Source: Acholoe squamosa (taxonomy: Eukaryota > Annelida > Polychaeta > Phyllodocida > Polynoidae). Taken from it: 64,000 bases of DNA. A model generated the notes under the pieces. That model did no database searches. It saw nothing but the letters and a program-made list of their open reading frames with translations, and was not told the origin of the DNA. Numbering within the stretch: the stretch's first letter is position 1; every line of letters begins with the position of its first letter. Shown here piece by piece: positions 31,818 through 42,593 of the stretch. Location of the stretch: assembly GCA_949317995.1 (NCBI GenBank), contig OX439037.1, positions 53,354,080 through 53,418,079 of the forward strand, written 5' to 3'. Both the position numbers and the translations under genes were made by a program.

Positions 31818-34536
31818 GCTCTTCCACATAAATCTTGAAATAGAATCAGTCAAGTGATTTAAAACGTAAGGGGCAGCTCTGGTACCAAATGATAGAAAAT
31901 TGTCCACCAAATACTGGTCCTTTTCATCAATTGACCAACGCAACCCCTGAAACTGCCTGTCCTCCGGCCTAACCAAAACTGAACGGTACGCTGCCGAGAT
32001 GTATGTCACCGCCAGAAACATGCCCGGGCATAACTGATCACACACATCATCAATCTTGGTGAACTAAAAATGTTGAAAAGTTTGTTTCATGTAAGAATTA
32101 ATTGATCTGTCTATCGGGCGACTTGCATCGGTGATAGGTCGAAAGCCCCCTGACGCTTTAGGGACCGCCCCCAAGGCATGAACACATAAGGGTTTGTCCG
32201 ATACAATGTCTAATTTATCCCTTGTATACTCGTCATGTACCAAGTTGTCAATAAACGAGTGAACCTGGAAAGTAGCGATTATAGTTGGGAGTTTTATAAT
32301 CATCCACTTTTGCATGGGGATCTACTATTTTGAACCCGTTCATGACCCCACCCAGGATGAAGTGACTATCAATATCAGAGTCCGTACCAAATAATAACAT
32401 GTCTCTCCACTTGCCTGCTTGAGTTGGGAATGGACGTCTGCCACCACATGAACATAGTTACAGTCCCACAAAGGCACATAATTATCATACAAAGCTAATA
32501 AGGCATTCAAACTGTGAGAACATAGCAATTCCTCACAATTATGCACATGGATAAAATCAAAGGAGCAAAAATTCACATCCGCTAGCCTAACTCAGGCTTG
32601 TCTCTGAGAACCTGGGGAGGCCTGGTAACCAAGCTGCTGGTAATTTTGCTGTTGACCAAATAATGCGTCTGGTTTCCTACTGTGCCCTGATACTGGTTGG
32701 TGGACTGGTTTTGGGGTTTTGGTAGCAATATTTTGCCGGGTGTGAGCATCCCCACAAACTGTGCATGAGTGCTGCTTGGCACAGTGAAATTAAATTTTTT
32801 GCACAAATGATCTGGGCAGGGGATCATGAATTTTGACTGTGAGCGACCTTGACCATGGCGGGACTGATTGGCAAATTTTAACTGTTGTGGCAGCTTCATG
32901 GCTTTTTCTAATTCTCGTTGAATTTTTATATATGCCAATTTTTTCTCAATACCAAGATTCTCTGCCATAGACCGATGCTCTGCTGCTACAAAACCCGGTA
33001 TTTCCTTTTTCAGAACTTTATCAGTCACATCATATTCATACTGGCACATGGCTTTCATGGAATATGTGGGTTTAATCTCCCTGAGAGCGAGGAATTTCAT
33101 ATGCTGCAGGTAGGACATGGCGGTTAACTGGGGGTTATTGGCGAGCAATAAACTCTGAAGCACATTAAGCATACCATATGCTAGTTCCCTGTAACTCATC
33201 TTGTCGTAGGGTTTATCTGTAGCAATGTGGTAATCAGGGCGTTACCATATCTTAGACCTTTTCCTCTTAGTTGCTACACTAGCTGCATGTAAGGTGGTTA
33301 AAAGGTCATCCTCTCCCTGAAGTTTACCTGTCGTAGTGTTGAACAGACTGTCCACATCCCCGTTCGGAATGCCAATGTTACCTAGACCTAGACCAGCAAA
33401 AGCTAGTCCTGTTTGCAGGGTGGGTAGAGATTGCTGCTGTTGAGACCCAACCTGAACATTGGTATTGACAGGCATCTGTTGTCTAAGTAGATCTAGTAGC
33501 TGCTGCTGTAGACCACCCTGGGCAGTGGTGTTGACTGGTACATGTTGATTACCAACCTGGATATTTTGCTGACTGGTCCCTGTTGCTGTTGCAGCTGTTG
33601 CTGTCTCCAGGCCTATAACTGCTGATATTCCTCCAAGGTAACCTGGGAGTAGGTGGATTGTGGTGTCCATGGCCCTGGAGGTGCACCTACATTAATGTCA
33701 TTACCACTGGACATGGCTGCTGGACCCACAAAACCACCACCAGCACTCACAATGATAGTGCGCGCCGACTGGTTTGTACCGGGTACCTCACGGCCACTAG
33801 CGGGTACCGCGTGGGTGCCAGGAAGAGGGTTATTGCCCACATTTTGCAAATTAACATTGTTCATACCTGTTATGAGCTGCTGGAGGCCTGTAGGGGCCTG
33901 TGGATGGCCAATATCTCCTGAATTCATCGATACAGAGGCTGTAGTATTGCCAACCGGAAGGCCCGGTCCGCCATTTTGAATGTTATGATGTCCCGGCGCA
34001 TTCGGGTCCCCTCTGTGGTCCTTTACCAAAAGTTTTTGCAATGGTTCCCCAGTTAGCAGTGGATATTTGTGTGGTATTGTACTGGGATCTGAATAATCAA
34101 ATGCTGCCATGAGGCCACTCCATGCTCGCTCACCTTGGGCAATATCCTACAAAATATGTGTGTTTTGAGCGCGAATAGATGCCAATTCCAACTCCAATTC
34201 CTTCTGCTTACCCAATTGTTGTATCTGCTTCTCTGTGGCTTTCTCTGCCTCGATTTGTGCTTGCAAATCCTGTACCTTCGCATCAAAGGCATCATCCGTG
34301 GCCCCGGCGTCCTGCCCGGGTGCCCCGGCGTCCTGCGTGGCCCCGGGGTGGCCATGGCTGGATGACTCCATTGTAGCCGGTGGTCCCCCATGGCCTGCTT
34401 GCTCTTTTAGGGCCCCTAACTGCTGCTGTAGGTCCCATTTGGGGTTAGGGTGCTTACATGCAGGACACAGTCTGGAGTTCCCGTGGTATTGCTCCTCGCA
34501 GGAGTCACAAATGACTCCCATAATGAAAAAAAACAA
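31818..34536 (-). mobile_element. DIRS-like retroelement, fossil
   Basis: Fossil retroelement on the - strand, cut at its downstream side by the N gap. Parts, right to left: a gag-like region beginning with a zinc ribbon (CDSC..CPAC) and a Glu/Lys/Gln coiled-coil stretch (about 34.15-34.5 kb), Gln/Gly/Pro-rich low-complexity sequence (33.2-34.1 kb), a second gag-like alpha-helical region (32.6-33.2 kb), then reverse transcriptase text (31.83-32.3 kb) with GAVPKASGGFRPITDASRP and a SAYRSVLVRPED / FGTRAAPYVLN region. This RT style is typical of tyrosine-recombinase (DIRS/Ngaro) elements; the recombinase itself is not in view. Broken, with about three or more interruptions. Confidence 0.6.
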
Positions 34537-35150
34537 ACAAAGTTCTTGTCCTGCACTGCCTGTCTGCCATGTGTGGCTGCTGCTTGCTGAACTGCTGTCA
34601 CCCCCAATGTGGCGGGAGAGTGTGAAGGGGTAACTGTTCTAAACTACACCAGGTGGAGGTGGTGCAGCATCTAAAGTCAATAGGCCAATAGATCACCCGA
34701 GGGTGATCTATTTGGATTATATAATCTAATAGAAGACCTTTGTGGAGTATCATTATCCTGTACTTTTATCATTATCAATATAACACGTTTTCAACAACTT
34801 TAATGTATATGCAATGGAGCACCTAATGCATTATGTCAACCGTGACGTCATCAGATGCATCAGATAAACCTGCTGCTCTCCTCAATAGTGACACATATTT
34901 CAATAATTGTACCAGCCCTCATCAAAATTGGACAGTGTATTTTTTGTTCAAGGTTTAGAACCTTGGAGAATTAGATATGCCATCTTCCTCCAGAATGGGA
35001 GATGAACTCCTGCATGAAGTAAAACCATTGGAAACATTTCTCTGCAAAATATATGCACCACATTGTTAGACAACACCCTATGGTCTCTGATGAGAGATCA
35101 AGTTGAAATGATGGTTCCAGCTGGCACAATTCTGATGCCTCATGCTTTTT
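34537..35150. other. Intergenic stretch
   Basis: Contains a perfect palindrome TAGATCACCC-GA-GGGTGATCTA at 34,689-34,710. Nothing else was recognised. Confidence 0.5.
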
Positions 35151-35165
35151 GTAATACAGGGATGT

Positions 35166-35415
35166 AAGTGTAGGGGTTCGTTCCCCCGTCGGGTGTGCAG
35201 AGCCTTCAGAGGGACTGTTCACTTGGTTGTGTCACTCCCCCTATGTATACCATACCGATCCAGGGTAGTTGGAAGGTGGAAATGTCAGTGGGGCCGTGTT
35301 GGTGACAGGGTATGTCAGGCCAGGGGATGTAGCTCAGCGGTAGAGCACTCGACTTGCAAGCGAGAGACCCGGGTTCGAATCCCGGTGTCTCCAGAAGATG
35401 TTTTCACTGACCACT
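35166..35415 (+). repeat. tRNA-containing repeat unit, copy 2
   Basis: Same plan as 5,634-5,880: GTGTAGGGG, ATACCGATCCAG, TTGGAAGGT, AATGTCAG, tRNA-like segment, GTTTTCACTGACC. This copy has about 30 extra bases before the tRNA part. Confidence 0.6.
35323..35393 (+). tRNA. tRNA-Ala (TGC)-like gene or recent tRNA-derived copy
   Basis: 71 bases that fold as a cloverleaf: acceptor GGGGATG with TGTCTCC, D arm GCTC-AGCGGTA-GAGC, anticodon stem CTCGA/GCGAG (last pair mismatched) with loop CTTGCAA giving anticodon TGC, variable loop AGACC, T arm CCGGG-TTCGAAT-CCCGG, discriminator A. Internal A and B boxes look functional. No T-run terminator follows closely, and it sits in a repeat, so it may be a repeat-borne copy. 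Confidence 0.6.
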
Positions 35416-35591
35416 ACATAAGTTTTCAGAATTTTGTCTGATTTCAGAATTTTTGGAATCAAACATGTCTGATAGATTTAACCAAATTTCCTTTCTGGAT
35501 CAAAATTTTGTTAATGTTTTACAATAAATGCAGAATTTCTAAATGTGTCCTCAGAATTTTTCAAACAGTCGGACTTACATCGCTGGTAATA

Positions 35592-36190
35592 ACTTCATGT
35601 GCATGAGACAAAGCCTCATCAGATCTGTGTTTGAGTCAACCCATCTGGTCACTATTCCCTGTTTCCAAATCAACCACATTGTTAAGGTGACCACATTAGA
35701 AAGAGGTTATCTTAAGGATATTGTATCCTCAGGCCCTTATCATTTATGTGTTGTTCTCTGGTTGTTTCTAATATATGTAATACACAAATCAGCCTCAAAT
35801 ATAACACATGTACAATTATCTGTTACTGATTTTGCATTGGCTGGTACCAATTATCATAACATATATGTAATATATATTGTAGTGCCTGAGTCTCAGAGGA
35901 GCTTGAAGGTTTAGTGAGTCACTCCTTCAGAGTGAGCTGGTCAAGGGGGGCACACTCTGTCGGAGTGGTGCCAAAGGCTACTCGGAGATCCCTCAGTCAG
36001 AACTTACTGTGAAGAATGACAGTTGTGAGTCCATATGGACGGACCATATGTTTTGTAGGGAGATATTATCTTGGAACCTGTAAAAAATGTTCTGGACTAC
36101 CCCTTACCCTCATAAAGGCATTTATTGTGACTCGTACATGGGGGTTTCCTCAACACCTGATCTGCATGTTATGTTAATCAAAATCAGCCC
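35592..36190. other. Intergenic stretch
   Basis: No gene, tandem repeat or inverted-repeat element was recognised. Confidence 0.4.
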
Positions 36191-36194
36191 ATTT

Positions 36195-36600
36195 CCTCCT
36201 AAAACATACATTTTATCACTGTTATGACCTTGACCTTGATCAAATGACCTTGTGGATGACCTTAATTTGATATGAAACCCCCATTTTCTGAATCAGCATC
36301 CTCAAAACCCCCCAGTTACATTTCAACTAATCATGAATAGCCTATTTCTCCTTTGAATAATGATATTCTATCACAGCTATGACCTTGACCTTGATTAAAT
36401 GACCTTGTAATTGACCCTGCATCGATTTGAAACCCTCATTTTCTGAATCAGCATCCTAAAAATCCTAGCTAGGTGTAAAGCTTATCAAAATGAACTCATT
36501 TCGTCATAAAATATGATATTTCATTGCAGTTATAACCTTGACCATGATCAAATGACCTTGTAAATGACCTTAAATTGATCTGAAACCATCATTTATGAAA
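36195..36600. repeat. Tandem ~165-bp repeat with TGACCTTGACC motifs
   Basis: Two and a half diverged units. Each has TATGACCTTGACC (or TATAACC), a TGATCAAATGACCTTG-like run, then TGAAACCCCCATTTTCTGAATC and ATCCTAAAA-like text. TGACCTTGA is the complement of TCAAGGTCA, the ERR/SF-1 type nuclear-receptor site. Confidence 0.7.
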
Positions 36601-36624
36601 TCAGCGTGCCCCCCCCCCCCTTTT

Positions 36625-37085
36625 TAAAATCCTGGATCCGACCCTGTTGGAGGTGAGCGGTAGTTGCTACCAACACAGTAACCAGGGAGGTAGGGATAGT
36701 AATACATCACCCTACAGGGGGCAGCACCTAGAAGGTGGCTGGGAGGATAGATTATACCGGTACCTCACTAATACTTATACAGGGGTAGACACTAACATTT
36801 CGGACCATTGGCCGCCCGGGCCAGCAGTCTAGTATATAGCAATGTATTTTCAAATATTCTACTGGCCAAATGGCCAATTTCAAAGGAATTTGAGAAAGAA
36901 TCACTGGCCCGCAGCCCAAACTACTGGCCATTGGCCACTGGGCCAGTGTTAATGTCTACCCCTGCTTATATAATACACTGTACCTCACTAATACTTATAT
37001 AAAACATTACATCTCACATAACATTCCCAGAATATCCTCATCAACCTTCTTCATAAGAAAATGAATTTTGATCATCTGGTCCCGG
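36625..37085. repeat. Local duplication, copy 1
   Basis: Matches 37,860-38,425 from ATCCTGGATCC..ACCCTG through GAGCGGTAGTTGCTACCAAC, CTACAGGGGGCAGCACCTAG and TTTTGATCATCTG. Interrupted at 36,780-36,966 by a CAGGGGTAGACA element absent from copy 2. Confidence 0.85.
36780..36966. mobile_element. hAT-like MITE, CAGGGGTAGACA ends
   Basis: Inverted ends CAGGGGTAGACACTAACA and TGTTAATGTCTACCCCTG, with CTTATA on both sides. The interior repeats ACTGGCC/GGCCAATGGCC words in inverted positions. The empty site is present in the sister duplication copy near 38,307. Related sequence near 43,022 (CAGGGGTGGATACTAAC). Confidence 0.78.
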
Positions 37086-37154
37086 CCATCATCAAAATCA
37101 TCCAATTTATACCCTGAAATATGAGCCAAAGTCTACCCAGTGGCGGCCATTTGG
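37086..37154. other. Spacer between repeats
   Basis: Short unique-looking stretch containing GGCGGCCATTTTGG-like text; no feature assigned. Confidence 0.3.
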
Positions 37155-37500
37155 AAAAGTGCCCAAAAATGGGTGTTATGGATCCCGAAAAAAAATGGAC
37201 CCTAAAATTTTCTGTTAATTATATCCATTACCTATCCAAATATGCAAAAAAAAATCAATTTGCATAGCAAATTCCTACGGAATTACACAGCGTCCTACAC
37301 TAATAGTTTTTCTCTTATTTACTGAGTTCGTTAGGCATAGTAGAGGCCGAAAAACACAGTTCTTCTGTGAAAAACCGTGTTTTTCGTTCGATTGGCACAG
37401 TTTGTGGTAGAATGGTATGGTTTTTGGTAGAATGGTATGGTTTCTTATGAGAAAACCCTTGTTTTTCAAAAGAATTCCCAAACGGCTTGCCATAACCATC
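37155..37500. repeat. Dispersed repeat rich in AAAAACACGGTTTT words, copy 2
   Basis: Inverted relative to 22,895-23,400: GGACCCTAAAATTTT, AAAAAATCAATTTGCA, ATTCCTACGG, AAACCGTGTTTTT and CCCAAACGGC in that order. The copy is shorter than the first. Confidence 0.65.
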
Positions 37501-37735
37501 GGCAGAGATTTAGTGTGATAGGCAGGGTAGGCCCTGTGCCATTAAAGAGTAGGACTAACTAAATTCTTCTATTAGAACGTGCCCTAAGTAATATATCAAT
37601 AGTATACATGATCCAACAAGGACAAGATATACATAGATTTGGCCAATAATGTTTAGTGGTTGGCTAAATGCCCTTTATTGAATAAACACTAAATTGAACA
37701 CCAGACTCCAGTGCATACTGTGTGGGTGAGGTGGA

Positions 37736-37885
37736 CAGTGGCGGATTTAGAGGGGGGGGGAGGCTGGGGAGCGCGTCCCCCCTTTCGCCCTGTACTTAAG
37801 AGTTTACCTAACTTTTTTTACCCTAATTAGGGGCTAAATGAGGGGCGTGCCCCCTTTTTCAAAATCCTGGATCCAACCCTGGTGG
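37736..37885. mobile_element. MITE-like element, CAGTGGCGGATTTAG start
   Basis: Left CAGTGGCGGATTTAGAGGGG and right CCTGGATCCAACCCTG are diverged inverted ends around a short C/G-rich interior. The right end also begins duplication copy 1 near 36,625. hAT-type ends are suspected. Confidence 0.45.
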
Positions 37886-38425
37886 AGGTGAGCGGTAGTT
37901 GCTACCAACACAGTCGGTACGTTCGACCCCTGGCTTTGTAACTTACGGAGATTCGCTCCAATTACCAACTGGGTTTACTTGAGTAAGGCCAGACCCGGAC
38001 ACATGTAACACAGGAAGTCATGTGACATCTGTTTGTAGCATAGGAATGGGGCACTGTGGGATACAAACAGAGGTCTGAGGCTCTGTATCTTACACAACAA
38101 CCTGCCCTGACCCATTTATGATGTCACAAACTGGTAGCCAATCCGATAACCTGGCAGGTTACTCAAGTAACTAAAGCAAGTCAGTTTGGCCAGGGGTCGA
38201 ACATACCGACCAACCAGGGAGGTAGGGATAGTAATACATACACCCTACAGGGGGCAGCACCTAGAAGGTGGCTGGGAGGATAGATTATACCGGTACCTCA
38301 CTTATACTTATATAATAAACTGTACCTCACTAATACTTATATAAAACATTACATCTCACAGAATATCCTCATTAACCTTCTTCATAAGAAAATGAATTTT
38401 GATCATCTGCTCCTGGCCATTTTTT
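37860..38425. repeat. Local duplication, copy 2
   Basis: Sister of 36,625-37,085. It lacks the CAGGGGTAGACA element of copy 1 but carries its own insertion (37,914-38,206). It diverges by small differences throughout. Confidence 0.85.
37914..38206. mobile_element. Element with CGGTAYGTTCGACCCCTGGC ends
   Basis: About 293 bp. The left end CGGTACGTTCGACCCCTGGC is inverted at the right (GCCAGGGGTCGAACATACCG). TTACTTGAGTAA / TTACTCAAGTAA lie inside each arm. Copy 1 of the duplication shows the uninterrupted ACACAGTAACCAGGG. Confidence 0.8.
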
Positions 38426-38625
38426 TAAAACTTTTTTTCCACTTTGAAATTAAAATCTTAGGAAAATGATATTAGGCCTACTCTAAGATGCATGTTAAAT
38501 ACTGCCCCAATACACAGAAGAAAGATATACTGTCTTTGCCTAGGCACAGACAGTCGACTCAGTGGCCTCATTGGTAGGACAGCTGAGTGTGTAACCCGGG
38601 TGTGTAAGCAGAAAGTGAAGAGTTT

Positions 38626-39192
38626 AGGTGAGGCTCCACTACGCGATTTTTGCTGAAAATCGGAGCTATTCTCACAAAAGCAGACACAAACACAGATTAT
38701 AGAGTGGTATTTGTTAATATTTCAAGGTATAAATAGAAGATTGAGAGAGGTTTCTGTTTATGTGGGGAAGGCTTTGTGTACAATCTCAGGCACATTTTTG
38801 TTGCCAAATGATGTTTTTGTTTACTAAATCAAGTTGACCTAATGTAAATATTGCAGACTTTCACACTGATGACTCTCTGCAACTCAATATCAGACAGGTT
38901 TGATTTTTACAGTACAAGACCCTGCGATCTGTGTGACTGCTGTGTTGTTATTTATATTTTGCTGTGTTGATGTTTATATATTGAACTCCCACCCAATCAC
39001 AGAGTCTATGCAGGTGCAGGTTAGTTGGTAAATATGGCACACAAGGAGAGAGATCACCCATAAAATAACCCCTGAAATCTCATGTTTACAATTTTGAATC
39101 TCATGTTTACAATATAGGAATATCAACACCTATACTATAGGGGTAAAATTAGGTGAGACTGTACCAAAAAATCGCGTAGTGGAGCCTCACCT
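38626..39192. mobile_element. MITE, AGGTGAGGCTCCACTACGCG ends, complete copy
   Basis: 567 bp with ends AGGTGAGGCTCCACTACGCG and its inverse CGCGTAGTGGAGCCTCACCT. Other copies: 43,310-43,735 (partial) and 47,641-49,103 (interrupted). Non-coding. The flanks do not give a clean target duplication (possibly a TWA type). Confidence 0.85.
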
Positions 39193-39378
39193 TTTCACGA
39201 GCATAGATAAGTACATTTCCACAGAAACATTCACAGAGAACGTCTTTGGCATGGGAGCCACCCACCTTGAGTATGTATAGGCCTATACGCAATCTTTTGA
39301 AAATTGACTCCCCCATGCTCCATTATGTTGGACGACCGTCGGGGAGACCCCCTCCCCTGGGAATTACACAACAGCTTA

Positions 39379-39485
39379 AGGGAGTGGTCACTTTTTTTTG
39401 GGGGGGGGGGCAAATAAAATGCAGACCCATCATTCATTCGAACAAAGGACCCCCCCCCCCAAAAAAAAAAAAAAAAAAAAGGCGT
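39379..39485. mobile_element. Harbinger-like MITE end with homopolymer runs
   Basis: TTAAGGGAGTGGTCAC starts a left end, followed by T8, G10 and later C11/A20 runs. The right end is lost. Confidence 0.45.
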
Positions 39486-39666
39486 CTCTGACAGAGTGGG
39501 GCGGTAAATGTTTGTCAAGCATGCAGAATTTTTGATTGCTGAGATATTGAGAGATTTTCAGAAGGGTGCGAATCATACTTGGCTGATGTATGCCAATATA
39601 TGGGGAGAATATGCTCAAATCTCTTGAAGTGTTACAAATGATTACCCTGCAGAAGGTGCTTCTAAT

Positions 39667-40524
39667 CAACATAGAGACACAATACTAGATTTAAAAAAAA
39701 AAAGTGTTTTCTAGGTCCAGTAATTCAATTGAACCATTTATAACATTGTAGGCCCAGCCGTTTTGAATTCATGATTAGCTCAGAGACTAAACCAAGCTCA
39801 AATCGGCACTGGATTTTGAGTTAAACTGTCGTATTTTCCCTTGCTAAAGAAATCTTGAGTCAGCCCTTGAATCACTGATGTCAGTAAATAAACTGATGTC
39901 ATTCCTTATATAGCAGTGGCTAGCCTTTTGAATTGTGAAGATATTTAGCAGTAAAAGAGACCGTAAGTGTTATCCAGTGGGATATCATGAATAAACCAAT
40001 TTTTATTCAAACAAAAAACAAGTTTCTAATCAACTTGAAGACATATGAACTGTAACTCCCCATTTCAGGACCTATAAATTCAATCATGCAAACTACATAT
40101 TCTATACAAATATTTAGTGGGTAGTCATTTTGAATCTCCAATGAGGTACCTCATGCATTAGGCCTGGAATATTGCCGCTTTATGAGATAATGATCCCAAC
40201 TTTGATATCCTGAAGGAGGGATATCGTCACCAATTGCAAGTTGTAATGACAATTTCTTGCCTGTCCTCATGCAATACTACTTCTATAAAACCCCATCTAA
40301 TCTATTTTTATTGGTTTTCATAGAGTTACAATGTGGTATACCTGACCAGTTTGTGTGTCCCATATTTCCTTCTTAGTTAGGTCAATCAGTATACTGTATT
40401 CTTCCAAAGACTGTTAAATGCTAGTACATGTAAATGAGACTAAGACATATTTCTGTTAAATAATACTAAAAAGAAATGGAGGTCAAAACCTAGTTCTTTA
40501 ATCCATTATTGTGTCTCTATGTTG
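39667..40524. mobile_element. Element with CAACATAGAGACACAATA ends
   Basis: A perfect 18-bp inverted pair (39,667-39,684 and 40,507-40,524), extending imperfectly inward. The 858-bp interior shows no coding frame. Target duplication not identified. Confidence 0.5.
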
Positions 40525-41186
40525 TTTAAAAGCAGAGCTATACTATTCTCCTAGTTATTCTATATTTCAGTATGCCAAAAAAAAAAAAATCAAAATGACC
40601 ACCATATCTTCCATGCGGATTTCCAGAAAGGTTGGCCAGGTAAAAACTAGTTTACGGGTGCAACTAAAAAACACCAACCTTTCACAGCAGACCTTGGACC
40701 TCTGGCCCCCAAAAAAGGCCTTTTGCTCTTTGGGTAAGAGGGGCATAGCTAGAATTTGATTCAATAGTAATTATTTCTAATTTTCGTTTTCTCATTTTCT
40801 TTCAATCCTCTCATAATAAGATCTACAGACTTGAGCAAGTCGAGGGGATGGCATTTATGTACAATGTATTTATTGCCTATTTGGGCCAACAACTGAAAGT
40901 CCTGTGGTAAAGTGACCGGGGTAGGGAAACAGCAACCAACGTAACTCACATATTGCACGGAACACTCCCTATCAGTATCAGGGACAAGCCATTTGCTATC
41001 AATTGGTTCGTATTGGGTATTCGAGCGGCAGCAATTTCTCTAGCATGATCTTGAACCCGCCCTCCCCTTCCCCACACGTGCCTAAAAGAGATTGGGCGAA
41101 ATCTTCTCCTCCCTCCCCCCTCCCCCCGAAAAATAAAACTGAGTGTGGAGACTTAATTATAGTATTACCCTCCCCCCTCCCCGTAG
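40525..41186. other. Intergenic stretch
   Basis: Pyrimidine-rich CCTCCCC tracts between 41,050 and 41,185. No gene or element was recognised. Confidence 0.4.
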
Positions 41187-42344
41187 TACGGAGCCTCTAA
41201 TAGGACATACCAAAAAATAATTGTTTTTCTAAAAAAATATTCTTGCGGGTACTGGGACATTCTTGCAGGTACTGGGATATTCTAGCGCGTACTGGGACAT
41301 TCTTGCAGGTACTGGGGCATTCTTGCAGGTACTGGGGTATTCTTGCGGGTACTGGGATATCCTTGCGGGTACTGGGACATTCTTGCGGGTACTGGGACAG
41401 TCTTGCGGGTACTGGGATATTCTTGCGGGTACTGGAATATTCTTGCAGGTACTGGGTCATTTTTGCGGCTACTGGGACATTCTTGCGGGTACTGGGGTAT
41501 TCTTGCGGCTACTGGGATATTCTTGCAGGTACTGAACAATACACAAGTTTCGAGTTCGCCGTGAACACCCCTAGAGCCGGGGATATCAACGGTTAGTGGC
41601 GCTGTAAATGACTGTGTGCATCATTAAAGTCCTTCTGTCTAATATATCCAACAAAATATGACTTATCCATTCAAGGTACAGGACCATACATGCATGGTGT
41701 ATACCTGTATAGATTCCCTATCAGATATTTGCATTAATGCCTTCAGCAGGAGGGTTTTAATTTCAGAGCTAGTACATCTCCTATATGGAAAATCTACTCC
41801 AACCCCTCTCTCCTGTGTACTCACAGGCTGGGTATCAGCGAAGTGAGCGCAGGAAAGCTATCTCGGAAGTCCTGTATTCTTGCGGATACTGAACAATTCT
41901 TGCGGGCACAGGAATAATCTAGTTTGGAAACATTCTTTTGGGTACAGAAACTATTCCTGGGGATACAGAAATAATTTTTGCAGGTACAGAAACAATTCTT
42001 GCAGATACAGAATCAATTCTGTAAGGTGTAGAAACCATTCTGCTGGGTGCAGAAATTATTCTTGCATTTCCGGGATCCAGAGAATTCTTGCAGGTAATTT
42101 TGTTAGTGACCATATAAGGACATCTCTTGAATATTCAGCAATACCTATGTGGGTAATTACTCAATTTTAAACCAGCAAAATTTAACAATGTTCCTGTACC
42201 TGCAAAGATTCTCTTGTACCCTCAGGAATGTTCCAGTATCCGCAGGAATGTTCCAATATCCGCAGAAATGTTCCAGTATCCACAGGAATGGTCTAGTATC
42301 CGCAAGAATATTTTTTGCATGAAAAAAATCTTTTTGGTATGTCC
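41187..42344. mobile_element. Foldback-like element A, 20-bp repeat arms
   Basis: The left end TACGGAGCCTCTAATAGGAC, continuing ATACCAAAAA, is followed by about 15 tandem 20-bp units of the type ATTCTTGCGGGTACTGGGAC (41,242-41,535). A non-repetitive middle (41,540-41,875) follows. The right part has diverged units (41,876-42,110) and inverted units (GTTCCAGTATCCGCAGGAAT, 42,185-42,310), ending TTTTTGGTATGTCC. The right tip GGCTCCGTA is not present. No transposase. Confidence 0.75.
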
Positions 42345-42441
42345 AATCTCAACCACAATAACCATATCCCCATAAACACTGTTTTTTACAGTGTATATGT
42401 ACATGTGTGTAAGACTTATCTCTAGTCTGGTGATCTCTGAT

Positions 42442-42448
42442 TATAAAG
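42442..42448 (+). promoter_or_regulatory. TATA-like box
   Basis: TATAAAG about 150 bases upstream of the 42,594 start codon and about 100 bases beyond foldback element A. It would place a start near 42,473. Position and sequence fit, but a chance match is possible. Confidence 0.35.
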
Positions 42449-42593
42449 AGGTCACACAGAGTTAGGTGCTATCACTGCAGCAGCACTCATACACGGGATA
42501 CCACACGATACACCCATATGTCAGTGTAAAATATTACACATAAGGCCCTACCATCTGTATTCACACCTGTAGAAGCTTGTACCATGTGCAAAC

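Larger units (their letters stand above)
35157..35585. mobile_element. hAT-like element carrying a tRNA-Ala-like sequence
   Basis: 429 bp. Ends CAGGGATGTAAGT and ACTTACATCGCTG are imperfect inverted repeats almost identical to the ends of the 143-bp MITEs at 255 and 7,439. GTAATA at 35,151-35,156 and 35,586-35,591 is the target duplication. The left 60% is the tRNA-containing unit; the right part is AT-rich with repeated CAGAATTTT words. Confidence 0.7.

Noticed and set aside
33653-34633. Several + strand frames opposite the DIRS-like gag region
   Set aside because: Complementary shadows of GC-rich, Gln/Gly/Pro-biased sequence; the - strand has the recognisable zinc ribbon and coiled coil.
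41243-41596. 117-codon frame with a repeating CGYWDILAGTG-type peptide
   Set aside because: The same artefact from the tandem units of foldback element A; both strands and several frames are open.
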